From assembly GCA_047637855.1 (NCBI GenBank), contig JBLJBF010000014.1, forward strand, positions 1 through 11,567: DNA of 11,567 nt, written 5' to 3'. A model generated the notes under the pieces. The model saw only the letters and a list, made by a program, of their open reading frames with translations. It was not told the DNA's origin and did no database searches. Below are positions 5,137 through 11,567 of the stretch, in pieces (position 1 is the stretch's first letter; every line of letters starts with the position of its first letter). The DNA is from Pseudoflavonifractor sp047637855 (GTDB taxonomy: Bacteria > Bacillota > Clostridia > Oscillospirales > Oscillospiraceae). The position numbers and the translations under genes were made by a program.

Positions 5137-6024
5137 ATGCGGCGAGTGCTGGAATTCCCACCCGTGCGGTTCGTGCTGGAGCTGGCCGAGCTCTATTTTA
5201 ACAAGCGCATCGCCCGTTCGGCCGCCGCGCTGGCCTATTTCCTGATTCTCACCTTCTTCCCCGTCCTCATCTGCATCAACGCCTTCGTGGGGCTTCTCCA
5301 CCTGGACGTGAACATGGTCATGCTCGCGGCCGAGCCCTTTCTGCCCGGCGAGAGCCTGGGTGTGCTGGGGGACTATCTGCGCTACATCAATGAAAACCAG
5401 TCCACCGGTCTTCTTATCGCGGGAGTGGGCGTCACCATCTTTTCGGCGTCGTCGGCCTTCCGCACCCTGATGAGCACGATGGATGAGCTGTACGACCGCA
5501 CCAGCTACACCGGCATCTGGCAGGTGCTTGCAAGCCTTGTGTTCTCGGCCCTGCTGCTGGTGACCATTTACCTCTCCATTGTGGTGGTGCTCACCGGCGA
5601 GTGGCTGTTCAGCCTGCTGGTGCGGTTCCTCGACCTGGACGCCGCCGCGCTGCCCTGGGACTGGCAGTGGCTCCGGTTCTTGCTCCTCTTCGCGCTGGTG
5701 CTCTTCTTCGTGCTGGTGGTCTACCGGGTGTCCGCCCCCAGGGGCCAGCCCCGGCCCCCTATCCTCACCGGCGGCGTGCTGGCCACCATCACGCTGGTGG
5801 CGGCCTCCATGCTCTTCTCCTGGTTCATCGGCCTCTCCTCCCGGTACTCTCTGGTGTACGGGTCTTTGGCCTCGGTCATCATTTTGCTCGCCTGGCTCTA
5901 CCTGTGCGGGAACATCCTGATGCTGGGCAATGTCTTTAACTGCGTGTGGTACAGGAGGAAAAAAGTGCGCTATCTGAAAAAACTGAAACGGGACGCGGCT
6001 CCGCCCGAGTCCCTGGGCGGCTGA
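5137..6024 (+). CDS. YihY/BrkB-family inner membrane protein
   Basis: Integral membrane protein of the YihY/virulence factor BrkB family; its biochemical role is not settled (it was once misnamed RNase BN). The 295-residue product has about six hydrophobic segments near residues 35-55, 90-108, 132-158, 178-198, 207-228 and 243-268. A polar stretch AFRTLMSTMDELYDR follows the second, and the Lys/Arg-rich tail RRKKVRYLKKLKR would face the cytoplasm. The start is the ATG at 5137, with AGAGGAGG eight bases upstream; a longer frame from 5011 would read through the rpsT terminator and promoter and is rejected. It is the first gene of an operon with the metallophosphoesterase, whose ATG follows its TGA by one base, and then mnmG. 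Confidence 0.9.
   Translation: MRRVLEFPPVRFVLELAELYFNKRIARSAAALAYFLILTFFPVLICINAFVGLLHLDVNMVMLAAEPFLPGESLGVLGDYLRYINENQSTGLLIAGVGVTIFSASSAFRTLMSTMDELYDRTSYTGIWQVLASLVFSALLLVTIYLSIVVVLTGEWLFSLLVRFLDLDAAALPWDWQWLRFLLLFALVLFFVLVVYRVSAPRGQPRPPILTGGVLATITLVAASMLFSWFIGLSSRYSLVYGSLASVIILLAWLYLCGNILMLGNVFNCVWYRRKKVRYLKKLKRDAAPPESLGG
6001..6020 (+). promoter_or_regulatory. Hairpin covering the weak ribosome-binding site of the metallophosphoesterase gene
   Basis: CCGCCC (6001-6006) is complementary to GGGCGG (6015-6020). The latter is the only G-rich stretch before the ATG at 6026, five bases upstream. A ribosome finishing yihY at 6024 would open this stem, so it could couple translation of the two genes. 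The pairing is seen; coupling is inferred. Confidence 0.4.
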
Positions 6025-6025
6025 T

Positions 6026-6889
6026 ATGGCGCGCTATACCGGCCCCAGGAAGCGCCGCCCCCTGCGGGCCGTGCTCCTGATTCTGGGCCTTTTACTGGCC
6101 GCGGTCTGGTATCTCCACGGCCAGCAGAACCACATTCAGACCGAGACCTTTACCCTGGCCTACCCCAACCTGCCCGCCTCCTTCGACGGGTTTCGGGTCG
6201 TCCAGATTTCCGATCTCCACGGCAAGGAGTTCGGGCCGGGGAACGAGATCCTGCTGAAAAAAGTAGCGCAGCAGCACCCCGACCTCATTGCCATCACCGG
6301 CGACCTGGTGGACGACGTGTCCCAGCTCTCCATGATCGCCCCCCTGGCGGAGGGGCTGGCGGCCATCGCGCCCACCTACTATGTCACGGGCAACCACGAG
6401 TGGGCGATGCGGGAGGCGTATGCGGTGAAGGATATTCTCCGGGCCAGCGGGGTGACGGTGCTCTCCAATGAGTTTCTCCCCCTGCAGCGCGGGGGGGAGC
6501 GGATCATTCTGGCCGGGATAGACGACCCCAACGGCCCCTATGACCAAAAGACGCCCTTGGATCTGGCTGAGGAGATCCGCGCCGCCTACGGCGACGCTTA
6601 CATTCTTCTGCTGGCCCACCGCAACGAGTATCACGCCACCTACTCGGCCGCGGGCTACGACTTGACCTTGGCCGGGCACGCCCACGGCGGGCTGATCCGC
6701 CTGCCCTTTACCGACGGGCTGATCGATGCCCGGCGGATGCTCTTCCCCGACTTTACCGCCGGGTGGTACGCGCTGGAGGGCGGGGGCGGGCTTCTGGTCT
6801 CCCGGGGGCTGGGCAACGTGGGGTATACCTTCCGCCTGTTCAACCGGCCGCATCTGCCACTGATCATACTAAGCGGGGGCGGTCACTGA
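6026..6889 (+). CDS. Membrane-anchored metallophosphoesterase (YkuE/YaeI-like)
   Basis: Calcineurin-like metal-dependent phosphoesterase, 287 residues. The full two-metal site is visible: DLH (D63, H65), GDLVD (92-96), GNHE (122-125), AHR (H198) and GHAHGG (217-222). A basic N-terminus (RKRRPLR) and a hydrophobic segment at about 13-30 suggest a signal anchor with the catalytic domain outside the membrane. It resembles YkuE/YaeI-type phosphoesterases, which act near membrane lipids, but the substrate cannot be read from sequence. It starts one base after the yihY-family stop with a poor Shine-Dalgarno, so translation is probably coupled. mnmG follows after 28 bases. Confidence 0.93.
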   Translation: MARYTGPRKRRPLRAVLLILGLLLAAVWYLHGQQNHIQTETFTLAYPNLPASFDGFRVVQISDLHGKEFGPGNEILLKKVAQQHPDLIAITGDLVDDVSQLSMIAPLAEGLAAIAPTYYVTGNHEWAMREAYAVKDILRASGVTVLSNEFLPLQRGGERIILAGIDDPNGPYDQKTPLDLAEEIRAAYGDAYILLLAHRNEYHATYSAAGYDLTLAGHAHGGLIRLPFTDGLIDARRMLFPDFTAGWYALEGGGGLLVSRGLGNVGYTFRLFNRPHLPLIILSGGGH

Positions 6890-6894
6890 CCGCC
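6878..6894 (+). other. Small hairpin across the metallophosphoesterase stop codon
   Basis: GGCGGT (6878-6883), loop CACTG, ACCGCC (6889-6894). The stem spans the TGA stop at 6887-6889 and lies 10 bases before the mnmG Shine-Dalgarno. No T-tract follows, so it is not an intrinsic terminator. It could mark mRNA processing or stability, or be chance in GC-rich DNA. Confidence 0.3.
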
Positions 6895-6917
6895 GCTGAA
6901 GAACAAGGGGCGTCTCC

Positions 6918-8732
6918 ATGGATTATTTTGCCGGAACATACGACCTCGCCGTCATCGGCGCGGGCCACGCGGGCATCGAGGCGGCGCTGGCCGGGGCGCG
7001 GCTGGGGCTGAGAACTCTCTGCTTCACCGTGAACCTGGACGCGGTGGGCAACCTGCCCTGCAACCCGTCCATCGGCGGCACGGGCAAGGGCCACCTGGTT
7101 CGGGAGATCGACGCCCTGGGCGGCGAGATGGCCAAATGCGCCGACAGGGCCTGCATCCAGTACCGGGTGCTGAGCCGCAGCAAGGGCCCCGCCGTCTGGT
7201 CCCTCCGGGCCCAGGCCGACCGGCGGGAGTACCAAACACTGATGAAGCACACCCTGGAAAAGCAGGAAAACCTCTGGGTCAAGCAGGCCGAGATTGTGGA
7301 GATATTGACGGAACGCGGCGCGGTCTCGGGGGTCAAGACGGCCACCGGGGCCGTCTACGCCGTCCGGGCCGCCGTCATCGCCACGGGCACCTACCTGGGG
7401 GGCCGCACCATCGTGGGGGAAGTGACCCGCCAGTCCGGGCCAGACGGGCTGGCTCCCGCCCTCCCCCTCTCCGAGAGTCTCCGCGCGCTGGGGCTGACCC
7501 TGCGCCGGTTCAAGACGGGCACGCCCCCCCGGGTCAACCGCCGCAGCGTGGACTTCTCCAAGATGGAGCTCCAGCCCGGGGACGAGACGGTGGTGCCCTT
7601 CTCCTTCGAGACCGAGACCCCGCCTGAGAACAAGGCGGTCTGCTATCTCACCTACACCAATGAGGCCACCCATGCCGTTATCCGGGCAAACCTCCACCGC
7701 TCCCCCCTTTACTCGGGGGTCATCGAGGGGGTCGGCCCCCGGTACTGTCCCTCTATCGAGGACAAGGTGGTCCGGTTCGCGGATAAGACCCGGCACCAGA
7801 TTTTTATCGAACCCATGGGACTGTGCACTGAGGAGCTCTATATCCAGGGCCTGTCCTCCTCTTTGCCCGAGGAGGTGCAGGTGGAGCTGCTGCACACCAT
7901 CCCCGGCCTGGAGCACGCCGAGATGACCCGCTGCGCCTACGCCATCGAGTACGACTGCCTGGACGCCACCGAGCTTCTCCCCACCCTGGAGCACAAGCAG
8001 GTGAAGGGCCTTTACGGCGCGGGGCAGTTCAACGGCTCCTCCGGCTATGAGGAGGCCGCCGGCCAGGGGCTGGTGGCCGGGGTCAACGCCGCCCTCAAGC
8101 TCCTGGGCCGCCCGCCCATGATCATCGGGCGGGACCAGGGCTACCTGGGCGTCCTCATCGACGACCTGGTCACCAAGGGCACCGAGGAGCCCTACCGCAT
8201 GATGACCTCCCGCACCGAGTACCGCCTCCTCTGCCGCCAGGACAACGCCGACCAGCGCCTCACCCCTCTGGGGCACGAGGTGGGGCTGGTGAGCGAGAAG
8301 CGGTACCGGGCCGTGCTGGAGAAGTACGCCGCCGTGGCCCGGGAAGTCAAGCGCCTGGAGCACACCGGCACCGGCCAGGGGCGGCTTATCGACCTCCTGC
8401 GCCGCCCGGAGAATACTTACGCGGCCCTGGCCCCCCTGGACCCCCAGCGCCCCCCGCTACCCGCCGCCGTGACCGAGGCGGTGGAGATCGAGGTGAAGTA
8501 CCGGGGGTATATCGACCGCCAGCTCCGCCAGGTGGAGGAGCTGCACAGGCTGGAGGGTCGTCCCCTCCCCCCCGACATCGACTATATGAGCCTTTTGGGT
8601 CTGCGCATTGAGGCCCGGCAGAAGCTGGCCAAAATCCGCCCTCTCAGCCTGGGCCAGGCCAGCCGCATCTCGGGGGTCTCCCCCGCCGACATCGGCGCGC
8701 TGATGGTATATCTGGAGCGGAAGACAAAATGA
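6918..8732 (+). CDS. mnmG: tRNA U34 carboxymethylaminomethyl-modifying enzyme MnmG (GidA)
   Basis: With MnmE, MnmG uses FAD, NADH, a folate one-carbon unit and an amino donor to build the cmnm5/nm5 group on wobble uridine 34 of several tRNAs. The 604-residue product is slightly short for a family of about 620-630 but complete. The FAD dinucleotide-binding motif GAGHAGIEAA spans 14-23. The two cysteines studied in the E. coli enzyme are at equivalent places: C48 in PCNPSIGG and C277 in RYCPSIEDK. Other hallmarks are GKGHLVREIDALGG, KGPAVWSLRAQADR, FKTGTPPR and GSSGYEEAAGQG. The ATG start has AAGGGG seven bases upstream. It is third in the operon behind the metallophosphoesterase. Its usual neighbours mnmE and rsmG are absent from the window. 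No clear terminator follows. Confidence 0.97.
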   Translation: MDYFAGTYDLAVIGAGHAGIEAALAGARLGLRTLCFTVNLDAVGNLPCNPSIGGTGKGHLVREIDALGGEMAKCADRACIQYRVLSRSKGPAVWSLRAQADRREYQTLMKHTLEKQENLWVKQAEIVEILTERGAVSGVKTATGAVYAVRAAVIATGTYLGGRTIVGEVTRQSGPDGLAPALPLSESLRALGLTLRRFKTGTPPRVNRRSVDFSKMELQPGDETVVPFSFETETPPENKAVCYLTYTNEATHAVIRANLHRSPLYSGVIEGVGPRYCPSIEDKVVRFADKTRHQIFIEPMGLCTEELYIQGLSSSLPEEVQVELLHTIPGLEHAEMTRCAYAIEYDCLDATELLPTLEHKQVKGLYGAGQFNGSSGYEEAAGQGLVAGVNAALKLLGRPPMIIGRDQGYLGVLIDDLVTKGTEEPYRMMTSRTEYRLLCRQDNADQRLTPLGHEVGLVSEKRYRAVLEKYAAVAREVKRLEHTGTGQGRLIDLLRRPENTYAALAPLDPQRPPLPAAVTEAVEIEVKYRGYIDRQLRQVEELHRLEGRPLPPDIDYMSLLGLRIEARQKLAKIRPLSLGQASRISGVSPADIGALMVYLERKTK

Positions 8733-8795
8733 TACGGGTCAAATTTTATGACAGTGCCGCCGAGCCCCGGGTTTTTCCTCCGTCTTTTAGGTAAA

Positions 8796-8823
8796 TTGAA
8801 ACAGTTTTAACAGATCATAAATA
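8796..8823 (+). promoter_or_regulatory. Possible second, upstream promoter of the SIMPL gene
   Basis: TTGAAA (8796-8801), a 16-base spacer, then TAAATA (8818-8823). The -35 is good but the -10 is poor, in an AT-rich stretch between mnmG and the better promoter at 8826. It may instead be UP-element-like AT-rich DNA. Confidence 0.3.
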
Positions 8824-8825
8824 GA

Positions 8826-8854
8826 TTGCCATTTACATACAACCGTGCTATAGT
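8826..8854 (+). promoter_or_regulatory. SigA-type promoter of the SIMPL-domain gene
   Basis: TTGCCA (8826-8831), a 17-base spacer ending in TGC, then TATAGT (8849-8854), with an extended -10. Predicted start near 8861, giving a leader of about 90 bases with no recognised riboswitch. Confidence 0.78.
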
Positions 8855-8864
8855 ATCCATAGCA
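8846..8864. promoter_or_regulatory. Candidate operator overlapping the -10 of the SIMPL gene
   Basis: A 6-base inverted repeat, TGCTAT (8846-8851) and ATAGCA (8859-8864), with a 7-base centre, covers the -10 and the predicted start. The left arm is not transcribed, so this would act as a DNA site for a dimeric repressor rather than an RNA hairpin. No cognate regulator is identified. Confidence 0.35.
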
Positions 8865-8950
8865 GGATGCGGCAACGCCCAAAAGGTGTGCTGTCTTGTG
8901 CCTAAAAGGAAACTGTCCGGCATAAAAATGAACGGAAAGCAGGTGATTCT

Positions 8951-9697
8951 ATGTGGATGCGCAGCCGGGTTATGGCTACTCTCATTGCGGGCGTCAGCTT
9001 AGTGATTGCCGTTGCCTTTGCGGTCAACGGATTTGTGGGGTATAAACAAAATGTGAACGGCGGCATTACCGCCACAGGCTCGGCCACGCGCGAGTTCAGC
9101 TCGGATTTGATCGTATGGCGCGGCACCTTTTCCTCCTTCGGGCAGACCACCACAGAGGCGTACGAAGTCATTAAAAAGGACGCCGGCATCATTGAGGAGT
9201 ATTTGACCGCGCATCACGTGCCCAAAGAGAGCATTGTTTTTTCCTCGGTGGCGATCAACCCGAATTACCGGCAGATTTATAATGACCAGGGCAACTACAC
9301 AGGCACGGAGCTGGACGGGTATTCCCTCAGCCAGAGGCTGACGATCCAATCGGAGGATGTGGACAATATCGAGGCCATCTCGCGCGACATTACGGAGCTG
9401 ATCGGTGCGGGCGTAAATTTCCTCTCGGAGGCGCCCGAGTATTATTACACCAAGCTCGGCGAGCTGAAGCTGGAGCTGATAGAGGCCGCGACCAAGGACG
9501 CCAAGGAGCGCATAGACATCATGGCGAAGCAGTCCAACGGAACGGTGCGCAAGCTGCTCAGCGCCACGTTGGGCACGTTCCAGATCACCGCGCAGAACTC
9601 CTCCACCGATTCCTACATCGCCGGCGGGGCCTTCAATACCTGGTCGCGGGAAAAAACCATGTTTATCTCCGTAAAGCTTCACTACGCGCTGGGCTAG
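8951..9697 (+). CDS. SIMPL-domain (DUF541) envelope protein
   Basis: 248-residue member of the SIMPL/DUF541 family (E. coli YggE-like); proteins of this family are reported in envelope or oxidative-stress contexts but have no settled biochemical activity. A signal anchor occupies about residues 7-30 (VMATLIAGVSLVIAVAFAVN), followed by the SIMPL domain opening ITATGSATREFSSDLIVWRG, with SIVFSSVAINPNY and LDGYSLSQRLTIQ in the middle and LKLELIEAATKDAKERI in the conserved helix. The domain should lie outside the membrane. The ATG at 8951 has AGGTG five bases upstream; ATG 8957 is an alternative two codons in. It has its own promoter and ends at a bidirectional terminator, so it is probably monocistronic. 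By eye its codon use is less GC-rich than mnmG. Confidence 0.92.
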   Translation: MWMRSRVMATLIAGVSLVIAVAFAVNGFVGYKQNVNGGITATGSATREFSSDLIVWRGTFSSFGQTTTEAYEVIKKDAGIIEEYLTAHHVPKESIVFSSVAINPNYRQIYNDQGNYTGTELDGYSLSQRLTIQSEDVDNIEAISRDITELIGAGVNFLSEAPEYYYTKLGELKLELIEAATKDAKERIDIMAKQSNGTVRKLLSATLGTFQITAQNSSTDSYIAGGAFNTWSREKTMFISVKLHYALG

Positions 9698-9721
9698 CCC
9701 CCCGAAACAATATTTAAAACG

Positions 9722-9764
9722 AAAACGCTCTGTATTCTGAACGATTCAGAATACAGAGCGTTTT
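9722..9764. terminator. Bidirectional terminator between the SIMPL gene and typA
   Basis: Perfect 20-bp stem: left arm 9722-9741 (aaaacgctctgtattctgaa), loop cga, right arm 9745-9764. Reading + it ends GCGTTTTGTGTT; reading - it ends GCGTTTTCGTTTTAAAT. Both T-rich exits and the convergent genes on each side support use in both directions. Confidence 0.93.
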
Positions 9765-9781
9765 GTGTTCGAGAAAGAAAA

Positions 9782-11567
9782 TTACTTGCCGCTTTTCAAT
9801 GCCCGCATACGGTCGCCGTGGTCGAGCATCCGCTTGCGCAGGCGCAGGGTCTTGGGGGTGACCTCCAGCAGCTCGTCGTCGGCCAAAAATTCCAGGCACT
9901 GCTCCAGGGAGAGAATGCGGGGCGGGGTCAGGCGCAGGGCCTCGTCACTGCCCGAGGCCCGCATATTGGTGAGCTGCTTTTTCTTGCAGATATTGACGGT
10001 AATGTCCTCGCTCTTGGGGGTCTCGCCCACCACCATGCCGGCATAGACAGGCACGCCCGGGCCGATAAAGAGGGCCCCGCGCTCCTGAGCGTTGAAGAGG
10101 CCGTAGGTCACGCTCTCCCCGGTCTCGAAGGACACAAGGCTGCCGCTGGCCCGGCGGGCAATCTCCCCCTTCATGGGGGCGTAGCTGTCGAAGATGCTGG
10201 CCATAATGCCCTCGCCCTTGGTATCGGTCAAAAACTCGTTGCGGTAGCCGAAGAGGCCGCGGGCGGGAACCAGAAACTCCAGCTTCATGCGGTTGCCCAC
10301 GGGGATCATCTCCACCAGGTCGCCCTTGCGGGAACCGATCTTCTCGATGACGGCGCCCACGCTGTCGCTGGGCACGTCCACCACCAGGCGCTCGATGGGC
10401 TCACAGGTCTTCCCGTCGATCTCCTGGTAGAGCACCCGGGGGGGAGACACCTGAAACTCGTAGCCCTCACGGCGCATGGTCTCGATAAGAATGGACAGGT
10501 GCATCTCGCCCCGGCCCGCCACGGTGAAGGCGTCGGTGTTGTCGGTCAGCGTGATGCGGATGGACACGTCCTTCAGGGTCTCGCGCTGAAGCCGCTCCCG
10601 CAGCTGCCGGGAGGTGACGAACTTGCCCTCCCGTCCGGCAAAGGGGCTGTCGTTGACGGCAAAGGTCATCTCGATGGTGGGGGCACTGATCTGCATGAAG
10701 GGCAACGGCTCTACCGCGCCTGTGGCGCAGACGGTGTCGCCGATGGTAATGTCGCCGATGCCGCTCATGGCAATGATATTGCCCGCCGTGCTCTCGGTCA
10801 CGGGGATTTTACTCAGGCCGTCGAACTCGTAGAGGGAGACCGCCTTGGCCTTCTTGCCCGGAGCGCCCTCGTCGTGGTAGTTGCACACCACGATCTCCTG
10901 GTTCTGGCGGATCGTGCCCCGCTCAATGCGGCCCACCGCGATGCGCCCCACAAACTCGTTGTAGTCAATGGAGGAGACCAGCATCTGAAAGGGAGCGTCA
11001 TTGTCGGCCTCGGGGCCGGGGATATAGTCCAAAATTGTGTCGAACAGAGGCTGGAGATCGCTCCCCTCCGCCTCTGGGGAGTAGGACGCGGTGCCCTGCC
11101 GGCCCGAGCAGAAGAGCATGGGGCTGTCCAGCTGCTCCTCGGTGGCGTCCAGGTCCAAAAGAAGCTCCAGCACCTCATCCACCACCTCGTGGATGCGCTG
11201 GTCGGGCCGGTCGATCTTGTTCACGACCACAATGACCCGGTGGCCCAGGTTCAGGGCCTTGGAAAGGACAAAACGGGTCTGGGGCATGGGCCCCTCGGCG
11301 GCGTCCACCAGCAAAATGACGCCATTGACCATCTTGAGGATGCGCTCCACCTCGCCGCCGAAGTCGGCGTGGCCCGGGGTGTCCACGATGTTGATCTTTG
11401 TGTCCTTATAGTGTACGGCGGTATTCTTGGCCAGAATGGTGATGCCGCGCTCCCGCTCCAGGTCGCCCGAATCCATGACCCGTTCCACTGTGGCCTGGTT
11501 TTCCCGGTAAATACCACCCTGCTTGAGCATCTCGTCCACCATAGTGGTCTTGCCGTGGTCAACGTGG
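9782..11567 (-). CDS. typA: Translational GTPase TypA/BipA, start just outside window
   Basis: TypA/BipA is a ribosome-associated GTPase of the EF-G/LepA family, needed for ribosome assembly and growth under cold or stress. The frame stays open to the right edge; upstream of the Met at 11542 the window still encodes HVDHGKTT, the P-loop, so only about ten N-terminal residues are missing. Counting from that Met, switch I RGITI is at 32-36, DTPGHADFGGE at 54-64 and NKID at 108-111. Next come domain II, the EF-G-like region with GRGEMHLSILIETMRREGYEF, and the TypA-specific C-terminal domain (LVPARGLFGYRNEFLTDTKGEG, KKKQLTNMRASGSDE). The usual SA of the G5 motif reads SG (FCSGRQG). The stop is TAA at 9782, near a strong shared terminator. 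Paralogous to lepA at the other edge. Confidence 0.97.
   Translation of the reverse strand, partial: HVDHGKTTMVDEMLKQGGIYRENQATVERVMDSGDLERERGITILAKNTAVHYKDTKINIVDTPGHADFGGEVERILKMVNGVILLVDAAEGPMPQTRFVLSKALNLGHRVIVVVNKIDRPDQRIHEVVDEVLELLLDLDATEEQLDSPMLFCSGRQGTASYSPEAEGSDLQPLFDTILDYIPGPEADNDAPFQMLVSSIDYNEFVGRIAVGRIERGTIRQNQEIVVCNYHDEGAPGKKAKAVSLYEFDGLSKIPVTESTAGNIIAMSGIGDITIGDTVCATGAVEPLPFMQISAPTIEMTFAVNDSPFAGREGKFVTSRQLRERLQRETLKDVSIRITLTDNTDAFTVAGRGEMHLSILIETMRREGYEFQVSPPRVLYQEIDGKTCEPIERLVVDVPSDSVGAVIEKIGSRKGDLVEMIPVGNRMKLEFLVPARGLFGYRNEFLTDTKGEGIMASIFDSYAPMKGEIARRASGSLVSFETGESVTYGLFNAQERGALFIGPGVPVYAGMVVGETPKSEDITVNICKKKQLTNMRASGSDEALRLTPPRILSLEQCLEFLADDELLEVTPKTLRLRKRMLDHGDRMRALKSGK

Noticed and set aside
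6864..8363. 499-codon - strand open frame opposite mnmG
   Set aside because: Antisense shadow of mnmG in GC-rich DNA; the sense frame carries the complete MnmG motif set.
8733..8795. Terminator after mnmG
   Set aside because: A cccgggttttt run is present but has no stem beyond a 6-base palindrome; readthrough toward the SIMPL gene cannot be excluded.
8862..8950. Possible riboswitch in the SIMPL leader (GC-rich, A-rich loops)
   Set aside because: I compared it from memory with c-di-GMP, fluoride, THF and ZTP classes and found no matching core, nor a convincing pair of alternative stems.
1..11567. CRISPR array, tRNA, rRNA, insertion sequence or defence system
   Set aside because: No regularly spaced repeats, cloverleaf-like sequence, transposase frame or defence-family motif was seen.

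Overview
The window is a chromosomal housekeeping region of about 11.6 kb from a GC-rich, spore-forming member of the Firmicutes. The germination protease gene gpr shows that the organism makes endospores. High GC, strong purine-rich Shine-Dalgarno sites, a bS20 gene and a GC-rich 'taggggcg...cgcccctac' palindrome suggest a clostridial gut bacterium of the Oscillospiraceae type (Flavonifractor, Lawsonibacter or Pseudoflavonifractor-like). The family placement is inference; no rRNA is present to confirm it.

Layout from left to right. The 3' half of lepA (elongation factor 4) enters from the left edge on the + strand. A 221-base convergent gap follows, holding a duplicated copy of the next gene's 3' end, a REP-like palindrome and a 15-bp hairpin terminator. 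On the - strand come a DEAD-box RNA helicase with a long structured leader, a shikimate-kinase-like P-loop kinase, and gpr. gpr is divergent from rpsT (ribosomal protein bS20, UUG start), which has its own promoter and terminator. A + strand operon then carries a YihY/BrkB-family membrane protein, a membrane-anchored metallophosphoesterase (one base apart) and mnmG (tRNA U34 modification). A separately promoted SIMPL-domain envelope protein follows. A 20-bp bidirectional terminator separates it from typA/bipA, which reads in from the right edge on the - strand and lacks only about its first ten codons.

Theme: much of the content serves translation and ribosome function (LepA, TypA, bS20, MnmG, probably the helicase), with one sporulation gene, one small-molecule kinase and three envelope-associated proteins. 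Five predicted vegetative promoters all have a TGN extended -10, and four of them have a TTGC -35 with 17-base spacing. No mobile element, CRISPR array, tRNA, rRNA or defence system was seen.

I did not find a convincing undescribed multi-gene system. The best leads are a shikimate-kinase-like protein lacking the usual substrate-binding Arg, the branched leader of the helicase, the duplicated gene end beside a REP-like element at a rearranged lepA/gpr junction, and the shared promoter architecture.
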